A stretch of 38,682 nucleotides of DNA from Faecalicatena contorta (GTDB lineage: Bacteria; Bacillota; Clostridia; Lachnospirales; Lachnospiraceae). The notes below the pieces were generated by a model. The model was not told the DNA's origin. It searched no databases and saw nothing but the letters and a program-made list of their open reading frames with translations. Numbering within the stretch: position 1 is the first letter of the stretch; each line of letters opens with the position of its first letter. This document shows positions 1-6,898 of this stretch, in pieces. A program made the translations under genes and the position numbers. Location of the stretch: contig NZ_JAFBIZ010000017.1 of NCBI RefSeq assembly GCF_021531995.1, positions 1 to 38,682 of the forward strand. Reading direction: 5' to 3'.

Positions 1-8
1 TTACTTAT

Positions 9-1169
9 TTATATAAACATCTTCTCTAACATTGACTTTTTGATATTTTTTAATTTTTCCACCTCTCGCTGATGAAGGGTGATAAGGTCGTCGAGGTTGC
101 GGAAATATGCTCCGATTTGTTTCTGTTCCTGATAGTTTGGAATAGATAACTCAAAATCAGATAACGCTTCTTTGGTTATAGTTTTAATTGTTCCTCCCGG
201 TGCTTTCCGAGCTTCGTCTATAAACTTTTGCTTGATTATATATGCCCAGAAGGTCTTATCAATTTCAGCCTTATATTTTTCAAAGATTAGAACTGTTCTA
301 TCTACAAAAGCCCCATATTGCGTGATTGCAACACGCCCGATACTTCCTTGTAAAGTAACTAACACCGAATTTTTCTCAGCAAAAACACTCATAGGTTGAG
401 CTAATATACTGATTTTCTGTTTGGTATCTTCAACTAAATTCATTTCATCTGATACATCAGCTACTTGAACAAATGGCATTGCTCCATCGCCATCGTACCA
501 TTCACTTTTTCCGTATGGTTGAGGGAACGAACCACGCCTATATATTGCTACTTCTCCTAACTTACGCTGTTCCCAATCATTAGTAAATCCGCAAAACCTA
601 ATCTCTGGTTTTTTTTCACCGTTTTTAGGAAACATTTTTTCCAACATGGATTTTTTCACATCAACCAATTTGTTATGCTTACGCTGATGAAGGGTGATAA
701 GGTTGTCGATTCCATTAAAAAATTGTCCAAGTGCTTGCTGTTCATCGTATTGAGGAACGAGAACTTCAATTTCGTTTATGGCTGTTTTTGATAAACTCGG
801 AACACCTGTTGACTCATCTTTCTTTTTCCAGTCGATATTTTGGAATATATCAAAAGCAAAATTCAAGTCAATTTTTTCTCTTGGAATAGCGTAAAATAGC
901 GTATCTACCGTCCAAAATGGAGCGTTCAAGATATAAGGTTTATCAATTGTACCTTTTCTTCCAATTCCAATTGCATCTTTGTCATAGGACAAAGCCTCAC
1001 TTACACTAAGCATATAACCGCCAGTTCCATAGACAGGAATGTCGCCTTCTGAGAGATGTTTGTAATCCCTACCGCTACAAACATCAACCAAATCCCCTAA
1101 CTTACGCTGTTCCCAATCATCCGTGTATCCATCAAATCTTACCTGTGGTTTTTTTCTGTTTTCCTCCAT
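9..1169 (-). CDS. hsdS: Type I restriction-modification specificity subunit HsdS
   Basis: DNA-recognition subunit of a type I restriction-modification enzyme; it sets the target sequence of the HsdM complex. The 386-residue protein has the usual two-fold layout: a target-recognition domain opening with WEQRKLGDLVDV, a conserved helical spacer (LITLHQRKHNKL, then KKSMLEKMFP), a second domain opening with WEQRKLGEVAIY, and a closing helix that repeats LITLHQRE and KKSMLEKMF. I chose the ATG at 1169 because GGAGG lies 8 nt upstream; a longer frame from a TTG at 1184 would run into the hsdM end without its own ribosome site. The start is one base past the hsdM stop, so the two are translationally coupled. 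The DNA looks more AT-rich than the cobalamin region, which fits horizontal exchange of hsdS. Family assignment is firm; the target is unknown. Confidence 0.95.
   Translation of the reverse strand: MEENRKKPQVRFDGYTDDWEQRKLGDLVDVCSGRDYKHLSEGDIPVYGTGGYMLSVSEALSYDKDAIGIGRKGTIDKPYILNAPFWTVDTLFYAIPREKIDLNFAFDIFQNIDWKKKDESTGVPSLSKTAINEIEVLVPQYDEQQALGQFFNGIDNLITLHQRKHNKLVDVKKSMLEKMFPKNGEKKPEIRFCGFTNDWEQRKLGEVAIYRRGSFPQPYGKSEWYDGDGAMPFVQVADVSDEMNLVEDTKQKISILAQPMSVFAEKNSVLVTLQGSIGRVAITQYGAFVDRTVLIFEKYKAEIDKTFWAYIIKQKFIDEARKAPGGTIKTITKEALSDFELSIPNYQEQKQIGAYFRNLDDLITLHQREVEKLKNIKKSMLEKMFI
556..580. repeat. 25-nt direct repeat inside hsdS (partner 1096-1120)
   Basis: Identical 25-nt copies at 556-580 and 1096-1120 encode the conserved start of each target-recognition domain (DWEQRKLG). 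They sit 540 bp apart in the same orientation, so recombination between them could swap or delete a recognition domain. Confidence 0.85.
682..703. repeat. 22-nt direct repeat inside hsdS (partner 67-88)
   Basis: Identical 22-nt copies at 67-88 and 682-703 encode the LITLHQR helix that follows each recognition domain. With the 25-nt pair they bracket both half-subunits, the usual substrate for hsdS domain shuffling. Confidence 0.85.
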
Positions 1170-1170
1170 T

Positions 1171-3714
1171 CTATTCACCTCCAAGCAGTGCTTTGAGGCT
1201 GGCTATCCCCTTCATATCAGATTCATTTCCACATAATTCGTCCAGCATCGACACCAATGATTTTTCAACTTCTTTTATTTCTTTTTCTATACCAATAAGT
1301 GTAGTTTCATACTTATCACCAAGTGTCCGCACCTGCTTGATCAATTCTCCAATTACTTGCCTTGGAATATCCATTAATTCCTCTTGTAATGGCCGGATCC
1401 ATTTTTCTACAAGAAGTTCTTCTGCCTGTATGTCAGTAAGCGATTCTATCGTTTCTTTTGTCTTTATATGCAGTGCAGCTGTCAGGTCTTTTATTTCTTT
1501 CTTTGTTTCTTTTTCTTCTTTGCTCAGCTTCGTATATTGTTCAAGCATTTCTTTTAATTTCTTCTCGTCTTCTGTTTCCGGATGCTTCAATTCTTTTAAT
1601 CTTGCAGTTACACCTTTTGCCTGAAAGGCATCCTGAGCCTCATTTAATATCTCGCTTTCTTTATCTTCTTCTGCCATCTCTTCTATCATTTCTTCATACT
1701 CAGAAATAATCTCTTCAATTCGTCTTTCTTTTTCTTTTATCTCTGCCAACTGGTCAGAAAGAAATACTCCCTGAACCAAATCAAATGGAAGAATTCTTCC
1801 TTTCCATCCCTCCTGTAGTTCTTTATCTTTTTTCATAATCAGATTCGGTTCTACCACTTTCACTGCAGCTTTCCCCTCTGTGCCAATGATATCAAAGTCA
1901 ATCGCTATCTTTATCCATTCATCATCCAGTACCTGATATGCATGATATTTATCTACTAATGGAATATCTGCCAGTCTTGCAAATATATTGTTGCCAATCT
2001 TTATTTCTTCTTTTACCGGCTGCACCTCTTCCATCTGACAAATCAATCGTTCTTTTAAATATTCTTCAAAGTCTTCAAAGCGTTTTTCATACCTCTCGAT
2101 GTATCCTTTTACATCCTCGCTATTTTCTATAACATGGCTGATATCTTTACTTCTAAGTTCAGAATAAGAAGTATCGTTGCTGACAAAAAGCTGATCTTTT
2201 AATTCGGGAAAGGCCTGCCAGTATATTGCAAGATCATCAATCTCTGCATTCGGAATTCCCCCCATCATACTTGCATAAAGATCCCAGGATTCTGCTTTTT
2301 CTGAAGAATCGACATAACGAGGAATATTAAGATTATATCCATTGGTACGAATTTCATCGCGGCTGACGAGTTTTGCATACTTCTCAACCGTTTTTCTCTC
2401 TGTGTAAGTATCCACAATTCTTTTGATGTCTGAAGCCCGAAGTATATTGTTTTTCCCACTCTTTACAAATCCTTTGGATGCATCAATGATCAGTACATCA
2501 CTTTGCTCCCGCTTCTGCTTTAACACCATAATAATCGTCGGGATTCCCGTTCCAAAGAAAATATTCGCCGGAAGCCCGATAATTGCATCTATGTGGTTTT
2601 TCTCAATCAGATTTGTTCTGATTTTTTCTTCCTCACCACCCCGGAACAGTACACCATGCGGTAACACAATCGCCATAATTCCATCTGGCTTCAGATGATA
2701 CAGATCGTGTAAAAGAAATGCATAATCTGCCTTTCCCTTTGGCGCCAGACCATACTCACAATATCTTGGGTCAGACTCTTTTCCATCCGGATTCCACTGC
2801 TGTGAATATGGTGGATTCGATACCACCGCATCTACACGAAGCACCGGCGGATAACTACCAATATCGATAGGCCAGTCATCCTCCAGAGTATCTGCATTTC
2901 GCGTAAATAGATTAGAAGGATTAATACCTCGCATAATCAGATTCATTCTGGTAAGGTTGTATGTGTTTTCCTTTAGTTCCTGTGCGTAATACTGAATACT
3001 GTCCCGATTCATATATTTGGACGCACTGTGTCCGATATTGATCAGAAGAGAACCGGATCCTGATGTCGGATCATAAATTGCAATATGATCTCTGTCCTTC
3101 AGATGATTCGCAACAATCTCTGATATGAGTAGTGATACCTCATGTGGTGTATAAAATTCTCCTGCCTTCTTTCCTGCATTTGCGGCAAAGTTAGAAATCA
3201 AATACTCATATATAAACCCCAGCACATCATAGCCCTGTTTTTCATCCATCGGAATATCTTTAATCAGCTGAATCAGATCACTGATTGCTTTTGTCCTTGC
3301 ATTACTGGTCTCTCCAAGTTTGGATAGTCCAGTCTGCAGGGTATCAAATACGCCATCGAATACTTTTCTGTGGGATTCATTGATCAATCGTTCAAATGCA
3401 GACAACGCATCTGTAACATTAGACACATCAAAATCTTTTCCCATACTGAGCCAGGTAGAAAACAAATGATCATATGCAATAAAATAACCAAGATTCTTTT
3501 TGCACTGATTAACCGTTTCTATATCCTCTTCTACTAATTCAACAAAGTCTTCCACTTCCCAGTCATTTTTCTTTAAAAATTCCACTTCTTTATCTGAAAG
3601 AAATTTATAAAATATAAATCCCAAAATATAATCCTTATATTCATTTGCTTCAATTTTTGAACGCATTTTATTAGCAGACTCCCAGATTCTGGAGGCCAAT
3701 TGTTGTTTATTCAT
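1171..3714 (-). CDS. hsdM: Type I restriction-modification DNA methyltransferase subunit HsdM (long form)
   Basis: N6-adenine methyltransferase subunit of the type I system, using S-adenosylmethionine. An HsdM N-terminal helical domain (from NKQQLASRIWESANKMRSKI) is followed by the SAM-binding motif DPTSGSGSLL near residue 216 and the catalytic motif NPPYS near residue 300. The protein has 847 residues, well above the roughly 500 of classical HsdM; the last 300 or so are Glu/Lys-rich and look partly coiled-coil (for example EKERRIEEIISEYEEMIEE). I chose the ATG at 3714: the AGGCGG ribosome site lies 9 nt from it but only 3 nt from the alternative ATG at 3720. hsdS follows after one base. No hsdR is in the window; it may lie beyond the left edge, which would be downstream. 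Confidence 0.94.
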   Translation of the reverse strand: MNKQQLASRIWESANKMRSKIEANEYKDYILGFIFYKFLSDKEVEFLKKNDWEVEDFVELVEEDIETVNQCKKNLGYFIAYDHLFSTWLSMGKDFDVSNVTDALSAFERLINESHRKVFDGVFDTLQTGLSKLGETSNARTKAISDLIQLIKDIPMDEKQGYDVLGFIYEYLISNFAANAGKKAGEFYTPHEVSLLISEIVANHLKDRDHIAIYDPTSGSGSLLINIGHSASKYMNRDSIQYYAQELKENTYNLTRMNLIMRGINPSNLFTRNADTLEDDWPIDIGSYPPVLRVDAVVSNPPYSQQWNPDGKESDPRYCEYGLAPKGKADYAFLLHDLYHLKPDGIMAIVLPHGVLFRGGEEEKIRTNLIEKNHIDAIIGLPANIFFGTGIPTIIMVLKQKREQSDVLIIDASKGFVKSGKNNILRASDIKRIVDTYTERKTVEKYAKLVSRDEIRTNGYNLNIPRYVDSSEKAESWDLYASMMGGIPNAEIDDLAIYWQAFPELKDQLFVSNDTSYSELRSKDISHVIENSEDVKGYIERYEKRFEDFEEYLKERLICQMEEVQPVKEEIKIGNNIFARLADIPLVDKYHAYQVLDDEWIKIAIDFDIIGTEGKAAVKVVEPNLIMKKDKELQEGWKGRILPFDLVQGVFLSDQLAEIKEKERRIEEIISEYEEMIEEMAEEDKESEILNEAQDAFQAKGVTARLKELKHPETEDEKKLKEMLEQYTKLSKEEKETKKEIKDLTAALHIKTKETIESLTDIQAEELLVEKWIRPLQEELMDIPRQVIGELIKQVRTLGDKYETTLIGIEKEIKEVEKSLVSMLDELCGNESDMKGIASLKALLGGE

Positions 3715-3820
3715 GCACATGAACCGCCTTTCTGCCCATACTTACTCTCTTTTTCAGCGAAAGTAAATCATTACTTGTATTTTACCAAAATTCCTGTGGA
3801 TTGACCACACCGTTTATACA

Positions 3821-3853
3821 AAAGAAAGTCCACCAGTACACTCTGGTGAACTT
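3821..3853 (-). terminator. Hairpin terminator after the ATPase remnant
   Basis: An 11-bp stem with one mismatch (3826-3836 with 3843-3853), followed on the minus strand by a T-rich stretch. It separates the ATPase remnant from hsdM. Confidence 0.6.
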
Positions 3854-3857
3854 CCTC

Positions 3858-4730
3858 CTACTTATATCTCAGCAACAGTGCCGAATTAATTATTACAAAC
3901 ACCGATCCACAATTATGTACCAATGCTCCTACAATAGGATTCAGGATTCCTGTCATTGCCAGCACAATTGCGACAAAGTTCAGAATCATAGAAAAAGACA
4001 GATTAAATCTGATCTTTCGCATCATCTTCCCTGACAGCGCCAGAAGATGTGGAAGTTCTTTTACTTCATCATCTACCAGCGCAATATCTGCCGCATCTAC
4101 TGCGATGTCACTTTCCACGCCGCCCATGGCAATTCCTACATTTGCTTTTTTCAGGGCAGGAGCATCATTGACACCATCTCCAACCATGCAGACAGATTCC
4201 TTCTGCTCTTGATAGCTGCTGATCTGCCGTAGCTTATCTTCCGGCAGACAACCGGAATAGACATCGCTGATTCCAAGTTCAGATGCAATCCGGCCTGCAG
4301 CCGATTCATGATCACCGGTAAGCAGGACCGGCATGATCTCCAGGTTTTTCAGTTGCCTGATCATCTCTTTACTTTCAGGCCTGAGTGTATCCTCAAGAAC
4401 GATATAGCCTGCAAGCATTCCACATACTGCCACCAGAATGGCAGTCCCGCCTCTTTTCAGTTCCTGATTGATCAGAGAAACGATCTCTTCAGGCAATTCA
4501 ATTCCTTCATCCAGAAGCAGCTTATCATTTCCCGCTATCACGATTTGTTGATTCACGACACCTTTTACTCCTCTTCCCGGAATCATTTCAAAATCACTCA
4601 CTGCTTCCAAAGTCTTTGTTTCTTCCTCCTGAAAACAGCTGACAATTGCCTTCCCTAACGGATGCTCAGAATTCTTTTCCACCGCCGCCGTCAGTCTGTA
4701 TATCTCCTGCTCTGAATATTTTCCCGACAC
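3858..4730 (-). pseudogene. 5'-deleted heavy-metal (copper-type) P1B ATPase, C-terminal part only
   Basis: C-terminal 290 residues of a P1B-type metal-exporting ATPase. Present are the SEHPLGKAI motif of the nucleotide-binding domain (near residue 16), GDGVNDAPAL, and the last two membrane helices ending in NCGSVFVIINSALLL. Missing are the metal-binding N-terminus, the first six membrane helices, the CPx metal site and the DKTGT phosphorylation site, so it cannot pump. Family members run about 620-800 residues. The frame opens with GTG at 4730, has no convincing ribosome site, and meets an in-frame stop at 4770-4772. An intact promoter/operator sits just upstream (4763-4792), so the 5' two thirds appear to have been deleted cleanly between operator and coding remnant. 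Copper specificity is inferred from the adjacent csoR. Confidence 0.85.
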
Positions 4731-4762
4731 AGACCGAATAGAAGTAATAGAGGTATAGATAT

Positions 4763-4792
4763 AATATACCTATAGGGGTATGCCTTTGTCAA
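4763..4792 (-). promoter_or_regulatory. Promoter with CsoR-like operator
   Basis: TTGACA at 4787-4792, an 18-nt spacer and TATATT at 4763-4768, reading toward the ATPase remnant. The spacer is filled by a GC-rich dyad, TACCTATAGGGGTATG on the plus strand (4767-4782), matching 15 of 16 bases of the site in front of csoR. Placement between -35 and -10 fits repression that is relieved by copper. Confidence 0.75.
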
Positions 4793-4797
4793 GGATA

Positions 4798-4844
4798 AAA
4801 AAAGAAGCAAGAATTTTTATCTGTGATTCTCAAAATTCTTACTT
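4798..4844 (-). terminator. Intrinsic terminator of csoR
   Basis: A 13-bp stem (4805-4817 with 4832-4844, one G-U pair) followed on the minus strand by a run of T. It ends the csoR transcript before the next promoter. Confidence 0.75.
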
Positions 4845-4864
4845 CCATGATATTTTTCTTTTGG

Positions 4865-5137
4865 TTATTGCATATTTGCAAACCTTTCAATGGCTTTTGT
4901 AAAGTTTTTTATTTCTTCTTCGTCTCCGCTTTCGATGGCCTCTCTGACACAATGATTAATATGTCCTTCCAGAACCACCTGTCCACATTTATTCAATGCC
5001 GATTTTGCCGCATTGATCTGTGACAGAATATCTTCACAGGGAATATCTTCGTCTACCATTCTGTCGATTGCCTGCACCTGTCCGATCACTTTCTTTAATC
5101 TTCGATGCAGATTATCAGAATCCATACATTTCTTCAT
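4865..5137 (-). CDS. csoR: CsoR-family copper-sensing repressor
   Basis: Small all-helical metal-sensing repressor (DUF156/CsoR family) that leaves its operator when it binds Cu(I). The 90-residue protein keeps the family core, including LHRRLKKVIGQVQAIDRMV. The three copper-ligand positions are Cys34, His59 and Cys63 (EGHINHCV), the CsoR pattern rather than the RcnR or FrmR pattern. The start is the ATG at 5137, with AAGGAG 7 nt upstream; the frame extends to 5170 but that extension crosses the operator. The gene has its own promoter and operator (5150-5199) and a terminator, so it is probably autoregulated. Its natural partner, the copper ATPase, is now a fragment. A persulfide-sensing CstR is less likely because the His ligand is present. 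Confidence 0.92.
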   Translation of the reverse strand: MKKCMDSDNLHRRLKKVIGQVQAIDRMVDEDIPCEDILSQINAAKSALNKCGQVVLEGHINHCVREAIESGDEEEIKNFTKAIERFANMQ

Positions 5138-5149
5138 AATATCGCTCCT

Positions 5150-5199
5150 TACCTTTAGGGGTATGTGCATATATTACAGGAAATCAACCATTTCTGCAA
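5150..5199 (-). promoter_or_regulatory. csoR promoter and CsoR-like operator
   Basis: TTGCAG at 5194-5199, a 17-nt spacer and TAATAT at 5171-5176. The dyad TACCTTTAGGGGTATG (plus strand, 5150-5165) lies just downstream of -10 and abuts the ribosome site. It is nearly identical to the dyad at 4767-4782. Confidence 0.7.
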
Positions 5200-5201
5200 T
5201 A

Positions 5202-5948
5202 TTATTTTTCTTCCAGGATCTCTTCATCATAGCTTGGTTCTGCATGATGTCCCGGGCGGACAACAAGAAACCTGTCTTCCGGCCAGTCACCGTCAACCAT
5301 CTGCTTTAGAATTGAATGATCACCCTGAATCAGTTCAAAAGACCAGTTCTTTTCTTCCGCCTTCTTTCTGGCCTTTTCTTCATATTCCGGGAGGTCCAGT
5401 CCGGGCCATTGTATATAGGCTATTCGCTGATAACTCTGTGTAAATTCTGCTTCAATCTCTACCGCCCTTCTGGCATGTTTCTCATTGCCATGATAACGGA
5501 TCAGATACATCTCATATCTTCTCCTCAGAGCATCTGTATCATCCACATGAACCAATTCCGAAAATCCCGGTGAAGAGTAATATGTTCCGGGATGCTTTTT
5601 ATAATATTCCATATAACGGTCTTTGTCCCCCATTAATAACGTAATACAATCATGTGCTTTCGGTATTACGAGCGGATATCTCCTGCTGGACAACCCTGCT
5701 ACGATATTTGAACAGAGCCCGTACCCCAGAAGAATTGCATCAAAATCATTCTCATCTGTATTGTTCGAATAACGATGATGATTCTCATCAATCATATCAA
5801 TTTCTTCCTGAAGAACCTTCTTCAGGTATTCCGGACGGTTATGGTACTTCTGCTGTATCAGCGTTACATCAATGCTATTCCTGCAGGAATATATGACACT
5901 TGCAATTTCTCTTTCCAGGATCTTACATCCAAGTAATTTGTATCTCAT
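5202..5948 (-). CDS. DUF1638-like protein
   Basis: A soluble protein of 248 residues that I match to the DUF1638 family by the central pattern LLGYGLCSN, IPKAHDCITLLMG and PGTYYSSPGF. There is no signal peptide or membrane helix. No activity is established for the family to my knowledge; members are recalled near corrinoid-dependent methyltransferases, which would suit a corrinoid-making host, but no methyltransferase is adjacent here. Cysteines at positions 8, 22, 79 and 101 and several His residues could bind a metal or cofactor (inference). The start ATG at 5948 follows AAGGGA. It has its own likely promoter (5997-6025) and ends only 3 bp from the csoR -35 element, with no clear terminator between them. 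Confidence 0.75.
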   Translation of the reverse strand: MRYKLLGCKILEREIASVIYSCRNSIDVTLIQQKYHNRPEYLKKVLQEEIDMIDENHHRYSNNTDENDFDAILLGYGLCSNIVAGLSSRRYPLVIPKAHDCITLLMGDKDRYMEYYKKHPGTYYSSPGFSELVHVDDTDALRRRYEMYLIRYHGNEKHARRAVEIEAEFTQSYQRIAYIQWPGLDLPEYEEKARKKAEEKNWSFELIQGDHSILKQMVDGDWPEDRFLVVRPGHHAEPSYDEEILEEK

Positions 5949-5996
5949 ATGTCCCTTCCATCCATTCCCGTTTCATTAATACGAATCTATATTTTT

Positions 5997-6025
5997 ATCA
6001 TAAAATATATGACTCGCAATTTCAA
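5997..6025 (-). promoter_or_regulatory. Likely promoter of the DUF1638-like gene
   Basis: TTGAAA at 6020-6025, a 17-nt spacer and TATGAT at 5997-6002, about 50 nt upstream of the start codon. It lies downstream of the long palindrome, so the gene is probably its own transcription unit. Confidence 0.55.
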
Positions 6026-6063
6026 TCAAAAAGAGCATGATTGTATATCCTGCAATTGTAATC

Positions 6064-6214
6064 AAAAGGGACTGTTGTCTTACACCGGTATAAAATCCGA
6101 AATCATGCAATTTTCACAAGAAAAGCCGAGGTAAGCGAGTTAGCGTCGAGGCGTTCTTGTGAAAATTGCAGATATCAGAATATTCATACTCCGTATATCA
6201 CAACAGTCCTTTTT
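6064..6214. repeat. Long imperfect palindrome (151 bp), MITE-like or structured RNA
   Basis: Outer arms of 15 bp (6064-6078 with 6200-6214, one mismatch), a partly complementary middle section, and perfect inner arms of 17 bp (6106-6122 with 6154-6170) enclosing a GC-rich 31-nt core with its own short stems. It fills most of the 282-bp gap between the Fur-like gene and the DUF1638-like gene. On the minus strand it ends in CCCTTTT, so it could also terminate the feo operon. No coding frame is convincing. A miniature inverted-repeat element or dispersed palindromic repeat is the best guess. Confidence 0.7.
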
Positions 6215-6230
6215 AATTCAATTCTTTCAA

Positions 6231-6710
6231 TTATTTTTCTTCCGACTGCATCAGTGTAATGTTTTTTACCCGCTTTCCCCTGGAAAAGCCACACTGCTTC
6301 AGTCCTTTTTCAATTACTTTTCCCATTGAGTTATAATCCAGCTCTACGGTCGTATCATCTTCCAGTCTGATCAGACATTTTCTGCATGCAGCCTGTCTCT
6401 GTCCACACATCTGATAAGCAGTTTTCCGTTTCAGTACACCGATCTGTTCCAGTGCATCAACTGTGCGATATACCGTTGCATTTCCAATTCCCGGATCCTT
6501 CTTCACTGCCAGATAATATACTTCCTTACAGCAGGTACACGGTTCTTCCAGAATGATATCGATCAGAAGCTTCCGCTGTCTGGTAATCCGGAATCCATTG
6601 GCACGAAGCTGTTCTATGATGGATTCTTTTTCCATCACCTGAAAATCACAGGTCTGAAATTCTGTATCTTTTTCTTCCGTAACGGAACTTTGACAATCCT
6701 TGTTCATCAT
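6231..6710 (-). CDS. Fur-family-like regulator, Cys-rich and histidine-free, in the feo operon
   Basis: The N-terminal half is a Fur-type winged helix (about residues 30-98: LRANGFRITRQRKLLIDIIL, GNATVYRTVDALEQIGVLKR). The C-terminal half is atypical: shorter and different from the Fur dimerisation domain, with CRKC at 109-112. The 159-residue protein contains nine cysteines and no histidine at all, so the His-based sensory sites of Fur, Zur and PerR cannot exist; Cys58, Cys60 and Cys61 plus the CxxC are candidate ligands. The start is the ATG at 6710 with GGAG 5 nt upstream; a TTG at 6734 would overlap the preceding gene. It is the last gene of the feo operon, 14 bp after the Cys-rich peptide gene, so it probably senses or controls iron handling (inference). 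Confidence 0.85.
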   Translation of the reverse strand: MMNKDCQSSVTEEKDTEFQTCDFQVMEKESIIEQLRANGFRITRQRKLLIDIILEEPCTCCKEVYYLAVKKDPGIGNATVYRTVDALEQIGVLKRKTAYQMCGQRQAACRKCLIRLEDDTTVELDYNSMGKVIEKGLKQCGFSRGKRVKNITLMQSEEK

Positions 6711-6724
6711 TTGCTCTCCGGCTT

Positions 6725-6862
6725 CTAATGGCAATGTCCGCTGCAGTGTTTACAGTCACATCCGCACTGCAGTGATTTTCCGGCTTTTTTATCTTTTATC
6801 ATGCTGCGTACAGCCAATCCTACGACTCCCACCAGCACCAGTAATACTACTACTGTTCCCAT
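6725..6862 (-). CDS. FeoB-associated Cys-rich membrane protein
   Basis: A 45-residue protein: one N-terminal membrane helix (VVVLLVLVGVVGLAV, about residues 4-18), a short basic linker, and a tail CGCDCKHCSGHCH with five cysteines and three histidines. This matches the small FeoB-associated Cys-rich membrane proteins found next to feoB in Firmicutes, thought to help or replace FeoC. The start ATG at 6862 follows AGGAGG by 10 nt. It lies 36 bp after feoB and 14 bp before the Fur-like gene, all in one direction. The Cys/His tail may hand metal to, or sense metal at, the FeoB pore (inference). Confidence 0.88.
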   Translation of the reverse strand: MGTVVVLLVLVGVVGLAVRSMIKDKKAGKSLQCGCDCKHCSGHCH

Positions 6863-6898
6863 AAAACCTGCACCTCCTGTTTTTTCAACTGCTGCTGA

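Noticed and set aside
5949-6134. Plus-strand 61-codon frame in the palindrome region
   Set aside because: No ribosome site or family features; the sequence is explained by the inverted repeats.
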